The notes beneath the pieces are model-generated. The model had not been told where the DNA came from, ran no database searches, and saw only the letters and a list, made by a program, of their open reading frames with translations. From Magnetococcales bacterium (GTDB lineage: Bacteria; Pseudomonadota; Magnetococcia; Magnetococcales; Magnetaquicoccaceae), in contig JAANAU010000029.1 of assembly GCA_011089965.1 (NCBI GenBank), positions 1 through 44,844 on the forward strand: a stretch of 44,844 bases of DNA. The letters are read 5' to 3'. Within the stretch, counting starts at the first letter, position 1; each line of letters starts with the position of its first letter. The position numbers were made by a program, and so were the translations under genes. Positions 34,345-43,780 of the stretch are shown here, piece by piece.

Positions 34345-35928
34345 GTGCGACAGTTCCCACTTTGGAAAACCATTGTTTCGTGCGTAATCGTCTTGATTGC
34401 GGTGATCTACTCGTTGCCCACGCTGATGGGCGGGGTGCCGTCATGGTGGCCGGGATGGCTGCCCTCCAAGATCGTCTATCGCGGCTTGGACTTGCAGGGG
34501 GGACTCTATCTCCTGTTGCATGTCGAAACCGACAAGGCCGTGGAGCAGGCAGCAGAAAACCTGGTGGACGAGATCCGTCTCGCCATGCGCAAGGGAAAAC
34601 TGCGCTATCAGTCGATCAAGCGTTTTGGACGGGATGGGGTTGAGATCAAACTGCCGGCGGATGCGGTCAAGGCGGATCTGATCAAACTTCTGAAAGATGA
34701 GTTCAAAAACGGGGTGGTCGAAGAGATCGCCGAAGGGGTGCGGCTGCGTCTGGATCCCAAAGAGATTGCCGAGCTGAAAAAGTTTGCCGTGGATCAATCC
34801 ATCCAGACCATTCGGTCGCGTATTGACCAGTTCGGTGTGGCTGAACCGTCCCTGCAAAAGCAGGGCGAAGAACGCATCCTGCTGCAATTGCCGGGTTTGA
34901 ACGACCCGGCGCGCGCCAAGACCCTGATCGGACGCACGGCACGCCTGGAGTTCAAGCTGGTGGATGAAAAAGGGGATCTGGCTGCGGCATTGGCTGGCAA
35001 TATCCCGCCGGATGATCAACTGCTCTATGAGGAACGGGGTGGCAAAAAGGGGCAGCCGGTCACCCGGCAACCCTTGCTCCTGAAAAAACGGACCAACCTG
35101 ACCGGTGATCTTCTGACCGATGCACGGGTCAACTTCGATCAGTTTGGTGAACCTCTGGTATCGATCACCTTCAACCATCAGGGCGCACGCAAATTTGCCC
35201 AGTTGACCGGCGAGCATGTCGGGGAACGGATGGCCATTGTCCTGGATGACAAGGTTCACTCCGCACCCGTTTTGCGCGAGAAGATCGAAGGCGGACGCGC
35301 CCAGATCACCGGAAACTTCAGTATGGAAGAGGCCCATGACCTGGCCATCGTGCTGCGGGCCGGTGCCTTGCCCGCCCCGGTGACGATCATGGAAGAGCGC
35401 ACGGTCGGACCCACCCTGGGCAGTGATTCGATCCATCAAGGGGTGATCTCCTCTCTCGTCGGGGGGGGGCTGGTCATTCTGTTCATGGGCATCTATTACA
35501 AAGGGTTTGGGTGGCTGGCCAATGTCGCCGTTGTCTTCAATGTGTGTATCGTGCTGGCGGTGTTGGCGGCATTGCAGGCCGCACTGACCTTGCCGGGTAT
35601 TGCCGGCGTGGTCCTTTTGATCGGCATTGCCGTGGATGCCAATGTGCTGATCATCGAGCGCATTCGCGAGGAGTTGCGTCTGGGCAAATCTCCGTACGCT
35701 GCCATTGATCAGGGGTACGACAAGGCATTCCTGACCATTCTGGACTCCCATGTCACCACCCTGGCCACTGCCCTCATCCTGTTCCAGTTCGGAACCGGAC
35801 CAGTGCGTGGCTTTGCCGTCACCCTGATCATCGGGATCGTCTCCTCCCTGTTCACGTCGATCACGTTGACCCGGATGATGTTGCATTTCATCCTGCGCAA
35901 TCGACGGATCCAGAAACTGAGTCTTTAG
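34345..35928 (+). CDS. secD: Protein translocase subunit SecD
   Basis: 527 aa from a GTG with GGAG upstream. An N-terminal helix leads to LDLQGGLYLLLHV (D1), a large periplasmic region (P1 head with RIDQFGVAEPSLQKQG and LPGLNDPARAKTLIGRTA), then five membrane helices with D4 GIAVDANVLIIERIREE. SecD and SecF use the proton-motive force to pull exported proteins through SecYEG. The helix containing GVISSLVGGGLVILFMGIYY begins the translocase channel part. secF follows 24 bases later. Confidence 0.97.
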   Translation: MRQFPLWKTIVSCVIVLIAVIYSLPTLMGGVPSWWPGWLPSKIVYRGLDLQGGLYLLLHVETDKAVEQAAENLVDEIRLAMRKGKLRYQSIKRFGRDGVEIKLPADAVKADLIKLLKDEFKNGVVEEIAEGVRLRLDPKEIAELKKFAVDQSIQTIRSRIDQFGVAEPSLQKQGEERILLQLPGLNDPARAKTLIGRTARLEFKLVDEKGDLAAALAGNIPPDDQLLYEERGGKKGQPVTRQPLLLKKRTNLTGDLLTDARVNFDQFGEPLVSITFNHQGARKFAQLTGEHVGERMAIVLDDKVHSAPVLREKIEGGRAQITGNFSMEEAHDLAIVLRAGALPAPVTIMEERTVGPTLGSDSIHQGVISSLVGGGLVILFMGIYYKGFGWLANVAVVFNVCIVLAVLAALQAALTLPGIAGVVLLIGIAVDANVLIIERIREELRLGKSPYAAIDQGYDKAFLTILDSHVTTLATALILFQFGTGPVRGFAVTLIIGIVSSLFTSITLTRMMLHFILRNRRIQKLSL

Positions 35929-35952
35929 CATTGTTCGGGAGGTCGCACGGCC

Positions 35953-36894
35953 ATGGAACTTCTCCGGTCTGATCTGAATGTCGATTTTGTGGGTTTCCGC
36001 AAGTGGGCCTACGCCATCTCACTGACCACCTTGTTGATCAGTCTGGTTTTTCTTGTGACCAAGGGATTGAATTTCGGTTTGGATTTTTCGGGCGGCGCGG
36101 TGATGCAGTTGCGTTTTCCAGGTCCGGCCCCGATTGCCGGGATTCGTGGCGCTTTGGGGGATATTGGTCTGGGTGCAGCGGTGATCCAGGAGTTCGGTTC
36201 TCCGGAAGAGATCCTGATCCGTCTCCACCAGCAGGAGGATGCCAAGGATGGTGAGGCGTCGCGCATGGCCCAGAAAATCGTCGAGGTCATCACCCCGTTG
36301 GTGGGAGGTGCGGGCAAGGTGGAGTTGCGTCGGGTCGAGTTTGTCGGACCCCAGGTGGGACGCGAATTGACCGTCAACGGCATCTGGGCCGTGATCTACT
36401 CCTGGCTGGCGATTCTGGTCTATGTGGGAATCCGTTTCGAGTTCCGTTTTGCCTTTGGCGCGGTTCTTGCTTTGGTGCATGACGTGTTCATCACGCTCGG
36501 TTTTTTTGCCGTGACCCAGAAGGAGTTCACCCTGGTGGTGGTGGCCGCCATCTTGACGATCATCGGTTACTCAATCAACGACACCATCGTGGTTTTCGAC
36601 CGCATCCGCGACGAGACCAAACGGTTGCGTCAGCAGTCGCTGGAGGTGGTGATCAACGAGTCTGTCAATCGTACCTTGTCACGTACCATCATCACCTCAT
36701 TGACCGTGGTGCTGGTTCTGGTGGCGTTGATCTTCTTCGGAGGCGAGGTCATTCACGACTTCGCTTTGACCTTGTTGTTGGGTGTTGTGGTTGGAACCTG
36801 GTCTTCGATCTATGTTGCCAGTCCCATCGTGCTGGAGGTGGAACGCTGGCGCCGCCGTCACCCCCCGGCGCGCACCGCTTCCACAGGAGTCTGA
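35953..36894 (+). CDS. secF: Protein translocase subunit SecF
   Basis: 313 aa. An N-terminal helix is followed by GLNFGLDFSGGAVMQLRF, the SecF D1 motif, then a periplasmic domain (about 45-130) and five helices with VHDVFITLGFFAV, GYSINDTIVVFDRIRDE and a proline-rich basic end. It pairs with SecD. The ORF ends three bases before the next start, so the small gene downstream is probably on the same transcript. Confidence 0.97.
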   Translation: MELLRSDLNVDFVGFRKWAYAISLTTLLISLVFLVTKGLNFGLDFSGGAVMQLRFPGPAPIAGIRGALGDIGLGAAVIQEFGSPEEILIRLHQQEDAKDGEASRMAQKIVEVITPLVGGAGKVELRRVEFVGPQVGRELTVNGIWAVIYSWLAILVYVGIRFEFRFAFGAVLALVHDVFITLGFFAVTQKEFTLVVVAAILTIIGYSINDTIVVFDRIRDETKRLRQQSLEVVINESVNRTLSRTIITSLTVVLVLVALIFFGGEVIHDFALTLLLGVVVGTWSSIYVASPIVLEVERWRRRHPPARTASTGV

Positions 36895-36897
36895 ACC

Positions 36898-37281
36898 ATG
36901 AACGATGATTCTGATCTACAACCTAAAGATGATTATCATCTGCGTTTTCAGGTGGCAGCCCCGGCCTTCACCGAGGAGCAGGAGCGTCAACACGCCGAGG
37001 GGGTTGCCCTGGTGCGTGCTGCCCTGGCCAATGGGAAATCCTGGAGTGCGGCCATCCGGGGCTTGAAACTGGAGGATGCCGACTTCCGGGAGGTGATTTT
37101 GACCGATTGCCTCAAGGTGATCGTGGCCGAACGTCATTTTCAGGGTGGTGAACGGTTGAAAGGGTTGGCCGGGGAGTTGGGCGTCTCCATGGAGCGGCTG
37201 CTCTCTTTGAAAGAAGAGATGATTCGTGAGGTGGTGGACTCTTCAAAAGAGGTCTATCGTCTGACACGCGGCCACTCCTGA
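36898..37281 (+). CDS. Small soluble protein, unknown function
   Basis: 127 aa with no signal peptide or membrane helix. The sequence is mostly helical; GVSMERLLSLKEEMIREV suggests a small helix bundle or helix-turn-helix-like unit, but I do not recognise a family. It starts three bases after secF, pointing to co-expression, and a candidate terminator (37266-37300) overlaps its end. The composition matches its neighbours and gives no sign of transfer. Confidence 0.65.
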   Translation: MNDDSDLQPKDDYHLRFQVAAPAFTEEQERQHAEGVALVRAALANGKSWSAAIRGLKLEDADFREVILTDCLKVIVAERHFQGGERLKGLAGELGVSMERLLSLKEEMIREVVDSSKEVYRLTRGHS

Positions 37282-37300
37282 GCGATGAACCGCGTTTTTT
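37266..37300 (+). terminator. Candidate rho-independent terminator after the secDF transcript
   Basis: ACGCGG (37266-37271) pairs with CCGCGT (37290-37295) across an 18-nt loop and is followed by T at 37295-37300. The left arm lies within the last codons of the small gene and its stop is in the loop. The stem is GC-rich but short and the loop long, so strength is uncertain. Confidence 0.4.
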
Positions 37301-37325
37301 GCTATCCTGAGAAGGGGAAGTTTTG

Positions 37326-37697
37326 ATGGCACGTATTCTGGTCATTGATGATGATGCCTCGATTCGCGCACTGTTGCGTGAAATCCTGATCGAAGAGGGC
37401 CATGATGTCGAGGAGTCGGCAGATGGGCGCGCCGGGTTGCGCCGCTTCAGGCAATACCATCCAGACCTGGTCATGACCGACATCCTGATGCCCGAAAAGG
37501 ATGGAGTGGAGTTGATCATGGAGTTGCGGGAGGTGAATCCTGCCGTGCGCATTGTGGCCATGTCCGGTGGAGGGCGTGGTCTGGATGCAGCGTTCAACCT
37601 GCGCATGGCTCAGGATTTCGGGGCCAATCGTCTGTTGGTCAAACCGTTTGGGCGCACTCAGGCTCTGGAAGTGGTACGCGAGGCACTCTCTTTGTAG
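37326..37697 (+). CDS. Single-domain response regulator (CheY-like)
   Basis: 123 aa from ATG 37326 (an in-frame TTG at 37323 is ignored), with GAAGGGGAAG upstream. It is a stand-alone receiver: RILVIDDDASIRALLREIL with the acidic pair, phospho-acceptor Asp52 in VMTDILMPEKDG, MSGGGRG at the Thr/Ser switch, and VKPFGR for the conserved Lys. There is no output domain, so it acts by protein contact or phosphate relay. The neighbouring hybrid kinase at 38217-40898 carries HPt and is a reasonable partner, but this is only proximity. Confidence 0.9.
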   Translation: MARILVIDDDASIRALLREILIEEGHDVEESADGRAGLRRFRQYHPDLVMTDILMPEKDGVELIMELREVNPAVRIVAMSGGGRGLDAAFNLRMAQDFGANRLLVKPFGRTQALEVVREALSL

Positions 37698-37702
37698 CTG
37701 CG

Positions 37703-38227
37703 TTGTTGGTTCTGTCCGACAGTGGTTACAGCCGAGCAGAGCTGTTGGGTCACAACCATCGCATGGTCAAATCGGATGAGCATCCGCCAGAATTTTATCG
37801 GCAGATGAGGTCCACCATCGTTCACAGGCAGACCTGGCATGGGGAGGTGAAGAATCTCTCCAAGACCGGTCTGTCCCTCGCTTTCGACCCGTCAAAAAGA
37901 TTGTCTCCAAAAGGTGTATGGTTCGGTCAAATCCCTGGTACTGATCATCAACGACATTTTCAAGATCGATGTCGGCGTTTGGACATGGATACGTCCCGAC
38001 GGGATCAATGGTTGCGCCAATTGTACGGGCAGTTGGAGATGTTTGATGCCGATGCCGAGAAGACCCTCTCCAGGCTGGATGAGCATGTGGTTGGTGCGGC
38101 GTGCATGGAACAAGTCATGCGCATGCGCAGGCAGGTGGTCCAGTATGATTTTGATGATGCGAGAGAGACCTTGCTGGCGTTGGCCAAGGTGTTGAATCTG
38201 GCGTTGGAGACAGACCATGGCGGATGA
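37703..38227 (+). pseudogene. Decayed sensor kinase: PAS, H-box scar and C-terminal helix remnants
   Basis: An open frame of 174 codons starts only at TTG with no ribosome-binding site. Its first part (SGYSRAELLGHNHRMVKSDE, then PPEFYRQMRSTI and WHGEVKN) is the middle of a PAS domain with its beginning missing. At about 37914-37980 a different frame reads VKSLVLIINDIFKIDVG, strikingly like the post-H-box helix of histidine kinases (SLLxIINDILDFSKIEAG). From about 37986 the first frame resumes with a helical module (LEMFDADAEKTLSRLDEHV, RRQVVQYDFDDARETLLAL) like the C-terminal helix pair ending the 893-aa kinase next door. I read this as a kinase gene reduced by internal deletions and frameshift. 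A short translated 174-aa protein is an alternative. Confidence 0.55.
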
Positions 38228-40898
38228 AGGCAACCGGGTTCTGGAAGAGGGGAGGGTGTTGCGGCAGTTGGTGGAAACCGTGCCGTTACCGGCCTTCGTG
38301 ATGGCCAGTGCCGGTAAGTTGCTGTTTGCCAACGCGGCCTTTTTTGCCATGTGTGCCAAAATGCCGGTGTTGTATCACGCAGGTCAGGGACGGCTGGTAC
38401 GGTTGTGTGCCGATTTTTTGTTGCATCCGGAGTGGACGCAGTGGAGTCAGGAGATTGAAACGAAAACCGGTTCACATTTGGCCGGGGTGGTGGAGGTGCG
38501 TCTCTCCCGATTGGTCCGGAGTACCGGTGCGCTGCCGATGGTCATGGGGGTGTTGGTGGACCAGACCGAGCTGAAACATATCAGCAACCGGTTGACGAAA
38601 TCGCACACTCAAGCCAAGGAGTTGGCCAGAAAGGCGGAACAAGCCTCCCGGGCCAAAGAGGATTTTTTGGCCAACATGGGCCATGAGATCCGTACTCCGA
38701 TGAATGCCATCATTGGTTTGACCCATTTATGCCTGCAAACCGATCTCACTCTGAAGCAGCGGGACTATTTGGGCAAGATTGCGCTGAGTGCCAATTTGTT
38801 GTTGAAACTGATCAGCGACATTCTGGATTTTTCCAATGTTGAGGCAGGTCGGCTCACCATGGAGATGGTCGAGTTCTCTCTGGAGGAGTTGTTGAGTCGT
38901 GTTGTGGCTTTGGGAGTCAAAGGCTGGGAAAAGGGATTGGAGTGTGTGGTGGATGTGGCATCCAACGTTCCCATGCGTTTGCAGGGAGATGCGCATCGCC
39001 TGGCGCAGGTGTTGAACAGTCTGGTCGGCAATGCGATCAAGTTCACCGAGCAGGGTGGGGTGGTGATTGGCGTGACGCTGCACGAGGAGCTGGCGGAACA
39101 GGTGGTGTTGACGTTTGCGGTGGAAGATACCGGTATCGGCATGTCTGCTGCGCAGGTGGGGCAACTGTTCCAGGGGTTTACCCAGGGAGATGGTTCGGCA
39201 AGTCGCAAGTATGGTGGTACGGGGTTGGGTCTGGCCATTGCCCAACGTCTGGTGACGTGGATGGGGGGGCGGATTGAGGTTGCCAGTGTTCCTGGATTCG
39301 GAAGCCGGTTCACGTTTACCGTCCCTTTGTTGACGGTTGGCACCCGCAGCGCAGCCACACCGGATGTGCTGCCATCCTGGCATGGGCGGCGCTTTCTGGT
39401 GGTGGATGACAATGCCACGGTCAGAAAGGTGCTTGGGGGATTTTTGGCGGGTTGTGGGGCGCAGTTGGTGTGGGCAGCCAGTGGAGAGGAGGCTTTGCAG
39501 GCGGTACGTGCAGCGGATGAGGCGCAGGTTGGTTTTGATCTGGTATTGGTCGATTGGCATCTGCCGGGTTGGAATGGTCTGGAGACCATTCAGCAGATCA
39601 AGAGGGCCGGTTTGTCATCACCTGTGCCGAAAATGGTGATCATGACCGCTTATGGCCAGGAGAATCTGTTGACCAGCGGGGCAGAACAGGGGTTGGTCGA
39701 TGGATTTTTGAGCAAGCCGATCTGGCGTGGGGCGTTGTTGGAGATCATGGCCTGTTTGTTGGGAGCCGGAACCACCTCTGCATCCTGTGCCGCCGAGGAG
39801 GAGGTGGCCACTCTGACCCGTCTGGCCGGGTTGCGGCTGTTGCTGGTGGAAGACGACGAAATCAATCAGGATGTGGCGCGAGAACTGCTCGGTCAGGTTG
39901 GAATACGGGTGATTGTGGCCAATCATGGCCAAGAGGCTCTGGAACGACTTGCAGAGCAGGGTTTTGATCTGATATTGATGGATATCATGATGCCGGTGAT
40001 GGATGGTTATGAAACGGCACGCCGCATCCGGCTTCGGTATGACAGCACTGAGTTGCCCATCATTGCCATGACGGCCCATGCCAGGTCCGGGGATCGGCAG
40101 AGGTGTTTGGATGTGGGCATGAACGATCACATTACCAAGCCGGTGGTGCCACGTGAGCTGTACGGGACGTTGGGGCGTTGGACCCGTCATGGCGGCGAGG
40201 TGGAGCGTTTTTTATCGCAGGATCTGCCTGTTTGGGAACCGATTGAATGTGTGTTGTTTCCTGAAGATTTCTGTCCGGGTATCGATGTGTCCAGAGGATT
40301 GCGCAACGTGGGAGGCGGTATGGTGACTTATCGCGGCGTTTTGGAGAAGTTTGTCCGCAACCAGCGGGATACTGGCCAGAAGTTGCGGCAGGCGCTGGCA
40401 GATCAGGATTGGTCCACCCTGGAGTATATGGCCCATGCTTTGAAAGGGGTATCGGCTTTGATCGGAGCCAAGGCATTGGCGGGTATTGCCAAGGAGATTG
40501 AACAACGGGTCAAACGGACCGAAGAGCGGGAGATGTTGTCAGCGTTGTTGGTGGAGTGTGAAGAGGAGCTTGTCCGTTTGATTGACGAGATCAGTCGTCG
40601 CTTGCAGGAGTTGGATGCTGTGGAAGGGGTGCGGGATGTTCCCGGAGAAGAGGAGCCTGGGGATGTTCCATTATCCGAGGAGATGGCGGCTTTGATGCGG
40701 CATGCGGTGGAGTTGTTGCGTGCCTTTGATTCATCTGTGGATGTGGTTGTGGAGGAGATGGTTCCTTTGGCGCGGGGAGTGGCGCGCAAGGAGCGGGTGC
40801 AGGCCATGCGTCGGGTGTTGTCGGACTATGATTTTGATGAGTGTCTGGCTCTGTTGCACAGTTGGGCTGAGGAAGAGGGGGTGGTTTTGTATTCATGA
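38217..40898 (+). CDS. Soluble hybrid histidine kinase with two receivers and HPt
   Basis: 893 aa with no membrane helix, so cytoplasmic. Order: a small PAS-like domain (about 15-120), coiled linker, H-box [11 protein letters not shown] with His156, ATPase domain ([31 protein letters not shown]), receiver 1 (Asp446 in [13 protein letters not shown]), receiver 2 (Asp589 in [19 protein letters not shown]), HPt domain with His740 in [14 protein letters not shown], and a last helical module with [11 protein letters not shown]. The first receiver has Trp-His after the Asp, a common variant. The ATG overlaps the end of the decayed kinase (37703-38227), whose C-terminal module resembles this one's, suggesting past duplication of the locus. 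Confidence 0.9.
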   Translation: MADEGNRVLEEGRVLRQLVETVPLPAFVMASAGKLLFANAAFFAMCAKMPVLYHAGQGRLVRLCADFLLHPEWTQWSQEIETKTGSHLAGVVEVRLSRLVRSTGALPMVMGVLVDQTELKHISNRLTKSHTQAKELARKAEQASRAKEDFLANMGHEIRTPMNAIIGLTHLCLQTDLTLKQRDYLGKIALSANLLLKLISDILDFSNVEAGRLTMEMVEFSLEELLSRVVALGVKGWEKGLECVVDVASNVPMRLQGDAHRLAQVLNSLVGNAIKFTEQGGVVIGVTLHEELAEQVVLTFAVEDTGIGMSAAQVGQLFQGFTQGDGSASRKYGGTGLGLAIAQRLVTWMGGRIEVASVPGFGSRFTFTVPLLTVGTRSAATPDVLPSWHGRRFLVVDDNATVRKVLGGFLAGCGAQLVWAASGEEALQAVRAADEAQVGFDLVLVDWHLPGWNGLETIQQIKRAGLSSPVPKMVIMTAYGQENLLTSGAEQGLVDGFLSKPIWRGALLEIMACLLGAGTTSASCAAEEEVATLTRLAGLRLLLVEDDEINQDVARELLGQVGIRVIVANHGQEALERLAEQGFDLILMDIMMPVMDGYETARRIRLRYDSTELPIIAMTAHARSGDRQRCLDVGMNDHITKPVVPRELYGTLGRWTRHGGEVERFLSQDLPVWEPIECVLFPEDFCPGIDVSRGLRNVGGGMVTYRGVLEKFVRNQRDTGQKLRQALADQDWSTLEYMAHALKGVSALIGAKALAGIAKEIEQRVKRTEEREMLSALLVECEEELVRLIDEISRRLQELDAVEGVRDVPGEEEPGDVPLSEEMAALMRHAVELLRAFDSSVDVVVEEMVPLARGVARKERVQAMRRVLSDYDFDECLALLHSWAEEEGVVLYS

Positions 40899-40937
40899 AT
40901 TGGCGGCGCGGGATCTGCTGGCCAAGGAGGTGTGCCC

Positions 40938-43766
40938 ATGAGCGAATATCTGGGGATGCGTTGGTTCAAATGCGATCTGCATGTTCATACGCCAGCAGAT
41001 CCACAGCATTGGCAAGGCTCTCCCATTGTTCCCGGCCAGGAATCACAGAATGCCACAGCGTTTGCAGAGGCGTGCCATCGAACTGGATTGGATGTGATCG
41101 CTGTCACGGATCACAATTTTCTTAGTAAAGACTTTTTGCCCTATCTCAAGGATGCACTGGCTGAGATTGAGCATAAACATGGACACAAAATAACATTGTT
41201 TCCAGGATTCGAATTTGAAGCCGATGTTGGAAAAGGCATGCATGTACTTTGTCTTTTTGAACCGGATACGAATTTGTTGACAATTGACCATATTTTGACG
41301 GAATGTGGGGTTTATCACCCAAGAATTCAGAATGGCAGGCTTCAGAAATCGGTTAAGAGGTTGCCTGAGATTCTTGGTATTATTCAAAAGGGAAATGAGC
41401 AATCGGGATGGCGTGGAATTGTGATTGTCCCGCATGTTTTTGAAAACAGTTTGTTTGATAATGACCGGATCAGCGAATGGCTGCAACAGGAAGAATTCAT
41501 CAATCCTGATCTTTTGGCGGTTGAAGTTCCGAAACCCGTCGAAAGAATGGGAACGAATTTTAAAAAATTGTTTCGTTCAGGATCAGATTGTGATCCCGGA
41601 TGGCGACGATCCCGCCCCATTGCCACCTTGATGGGATCTGACAATAAAAAACTGATCGAGAGAGATGCATCAGGTCGACCGGAGGCCAACACTCTGGGAT
41701 ATCGACACACCTGGATCAAGATGTCACACCCGGGCATTGAGTCGTTGCGTCAGGCTTTTCTGGATCCGAATTCCCGTATTCGTCCATCTGGAGACGATCC
41801 GTCCAGTCAGGAAAAACACGCGCGCATCTTGTCTCTGTCGGTAAGCAATGCCGCTTTCCTGGGGGATCAGCAAATCGTTTTTTCTCCCAATTTTAACGCC
41901 ATCATTGGCGGTCGCGGCAGCGGCAAGTCGGCGCTCCTTGAAGGAATGCGTCTGGCCATGGGCAAGGATGATGATCCAAAGTTGGATGACAGAGCCAGGG
42001 AGAAGGTCAGGCGCATCAAAGAGCTGCTGACAAAAATGGCTGGTTCCGAAGTGCGGGTCCATTGGCGTGATGCCGATGGAGTGGAGGATCATCTGCTTTA
42101 CGTGGTCGCACAGGAAGGAAATGGTTCCTGCCGTGTTGAGGGTCGATCCATGACGGATCTCTCTTCCTTTCTGAGGGAACTGCCGGTACAATTTTTCAGC
42201 CAGCAGCAGTTGAATCAGATCACGGAACGCGGTGGAAATGTGCTATTGACCCTCCTGGATGAGTTCTCCAGAGAGGAATTGAAACCTTTGTTGCAAGAAG
42301 AGGCAGAACTGCGACGTGAGATTGAGCAATTATTTATATTTTCAACCGCTCTTGAGCAAACAGAGAAGGATTTGAGTCGTCTGGAACAGGAAAGTGCCGA
42401 CCTGGAACGGCAATGGGAGGTCCGTTCCGCATTGCAGGAGGATGCCCGCAAACATCAAGGACTCAAGGCGCAACAAGCCTATATTCAAAAACTGAAAAGT
42501 GCGTTGGACGAGGATGCTGCTCGTTTGATGGATGTCGCGAACGATATTTGGGAAACGCATGTAGATTTGGGATCTTCCATCGAACGATGGCCTCACGGAG
42601 TTTGGTTTCAGGAAAAGGATAATCGGGTTTTGCAAGCCAAGGAAACCTTGAAAGTCGCCATTGGCCGAGCGGTGGAAACCTACCGCAAGACTGTTTTCGA
42701 GATGTTTGGAGGCTTGGAATGGTTTGACATCCAACAGCAGTGCAACCAGGCGGATGAGACGTTTGCCCAGGCTTGTGCGGCCAAGGGTATTGATCCTGCA
42801 GACGTCAGTCGGATTCAGGAGATTGGCCAAAAGAGAACCCTGAAAAAGCAGGAATTGGACCAGAAGAGGAAAGAACGTCTCCGCTTGCAACAGCTTCTGG
42901 CGAAGATGCCGGAATTGTTCCAGCAACTACATGACAATTGGTTGGCCTGTCATGATGTTCGCAAGCGCGTCGCCGATGAGATCGTGCAGTCCGCAAAATC
43001 TGATAACAAATCGGTGATCGGATTGATGGTATCCTATTTTTCAGATGCGGTTTTATTCAAAGCGGTCTGGAACAGACTCAGTACAGATGGCAGAACGCGA
43101 TTGGGACGAAACTGGGAGGAAATTGGAGGCATTGTCCGAGACGAATATCTTGAAAGTGGTCATACCAACCATTTATCCTTATGGAACATGTTGCAATCCT
43201 GGATGGAATCTGAGGACAGTATGCCGGCCCATGTTCAAGAGAAATTAAGGAGAATTCAAGTAACCGTTGTAGACATCAAATCGTATTTGTCTGGTACTGC
43301 TCGCAAAACATGGCAGGAAACGCAGCTAATCCGTATCGACGACACAGTGGATCTTGTGTTGTACCAAAGCAATGGACATGACGAGGTTGGTCGGGTTTCG
43401 GATGGCACTCTTTCCGATGGTCAACGTAACACAGCGGCTTTGGCCATGTTGCTGGCAAGAGGGAATCATCCGTTGGTTATTGACCAACCCGAAGACGAGT
43501 TGGATTCCAATTTTATTTTTCAGGAACTTGTCCCCATGCTGCGTCGATTGAAGCATTCCCGCCAGATCATCCTGGTCACCCATAACGCCAATCTTCCCGT
43601 CAACGGAGATGCCGAATTGGTGTATGCGCTTAAAGCGCAAGGGGGGCGTGGCGTCAAACGCGCCGCAGGAGGACTGGATCGGACGGATGTGACCCAGGCA
43701 ATCCTGGACATCATGGAGGGATCTGAGCAGGCTTTCCGCCAGCGCAGGGAAAAGTACCATTTTTGA
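40938..43766 (+). CDS. PHP-domain SMC-like ATPase (TrlF / ppl-type, putative phage defence)
   Basis: 942 aa from ATG 40938; AAGGAGG lies seven bases before it. The N-terminal PHP phosphoesterase has metal motifs DLHVHTP (His15, His17), VTDHN (Asp58-His59), FPGFEFE, VPHVFE and GSDNK. The second part is an SMC/RecF-like ATPase: Walker A GGRGSGKS (324-331), coiled-coil segments around 455-500 and 640-690, ABC signature LSDGQ (825-829), Walker B LVIDQPEDELD (Asp849) and the H-loop THN. This PHP plus ATPase architecture corresponds to TrlF-family proteins and to the 'ppl' system reported as anti-phage by Gao and co-workers (2020). The gene is AT-richer than its neighbours, a sign of transfer. Nuclease substrate unknown. 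Confidence 0.88.
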   Translation: MSEYLGMRWFKCDLHVHTPADPQHWQGSPIVPGQESQNATAFAEACHRTGLDVIAVTDHNFLSKDFLPYLKDALAEIEHKHGHKITLFPGFEFEADVGKGMHVLCLFEPDTNLLTIDHILTECGVYHPRIQNGRLQKSVKRLPEILGIIQKGNEQSGWRGIVIVPHVFENSLFDNDRISEWLQQEEFINPDLLAVEVPKPVERMGTNFKKLFRSGSDCDPGWRRSRPIATLMGSDNKKLIERDASGRPEANTLGYRHTWIKMSHPGIESLRQAFLDPNSRIRPSGDDPSSQEKHARILSLSVSNAAFLGDQQIVFSPNFNAIIGGRGSGKSALLEGMRLAMGKDDDPKLDDRAREKVRRIKELLTKMAGSEVRVHWRDADGVEDHLLYVVAQEGNGSCRVEGRSMTDLSSFLRELPVQFFSQQQLNQITERGGNVLLTLLDEFSREELKPLLQEEAELRREIEQLFIFSTALEQTEKDLSRLEQESADLERQWEVRSALQEDARKHQGLKAQQAYIQKLKSALDEDAARLMDVANDIWETHVDLGSSIERWPHGVWFQEKDNRVLQAKETLKVAIGRAVETYRKTVFEMFGGLEWFDIQQQCNQADETFAQACAAKGIDPADVSRIQEIGQKRTLKKQELDQKRKERLRLQQLLAKMPELFQQLHDNWLACHDVRKRVADEIVQSAKSDNKSVIGLMVSYFSDAVLFKAVWNRLSTDGRTRLGRNWEEIGGIVRDEYLESGHTNHLSLWNMLQSWMESEDSMPAHVQEKLRRIQVTVVDIKSYLSGTARKTWQETQLIRIDDTVDLVLYQSNGHDEVGRVSDGTLSDGQRNTAALAMLLARGNHPLVIDQPEDELDSNFIFQELVPMLRRLKHSRQIILVTHNANLPVNGDAELVYALKAQGGRGVKRAAGGLDRTDVTQAILDIMEGSEQAFRQRREKYHF

Positions 43767-43780
43767 AACGGACAACATCC

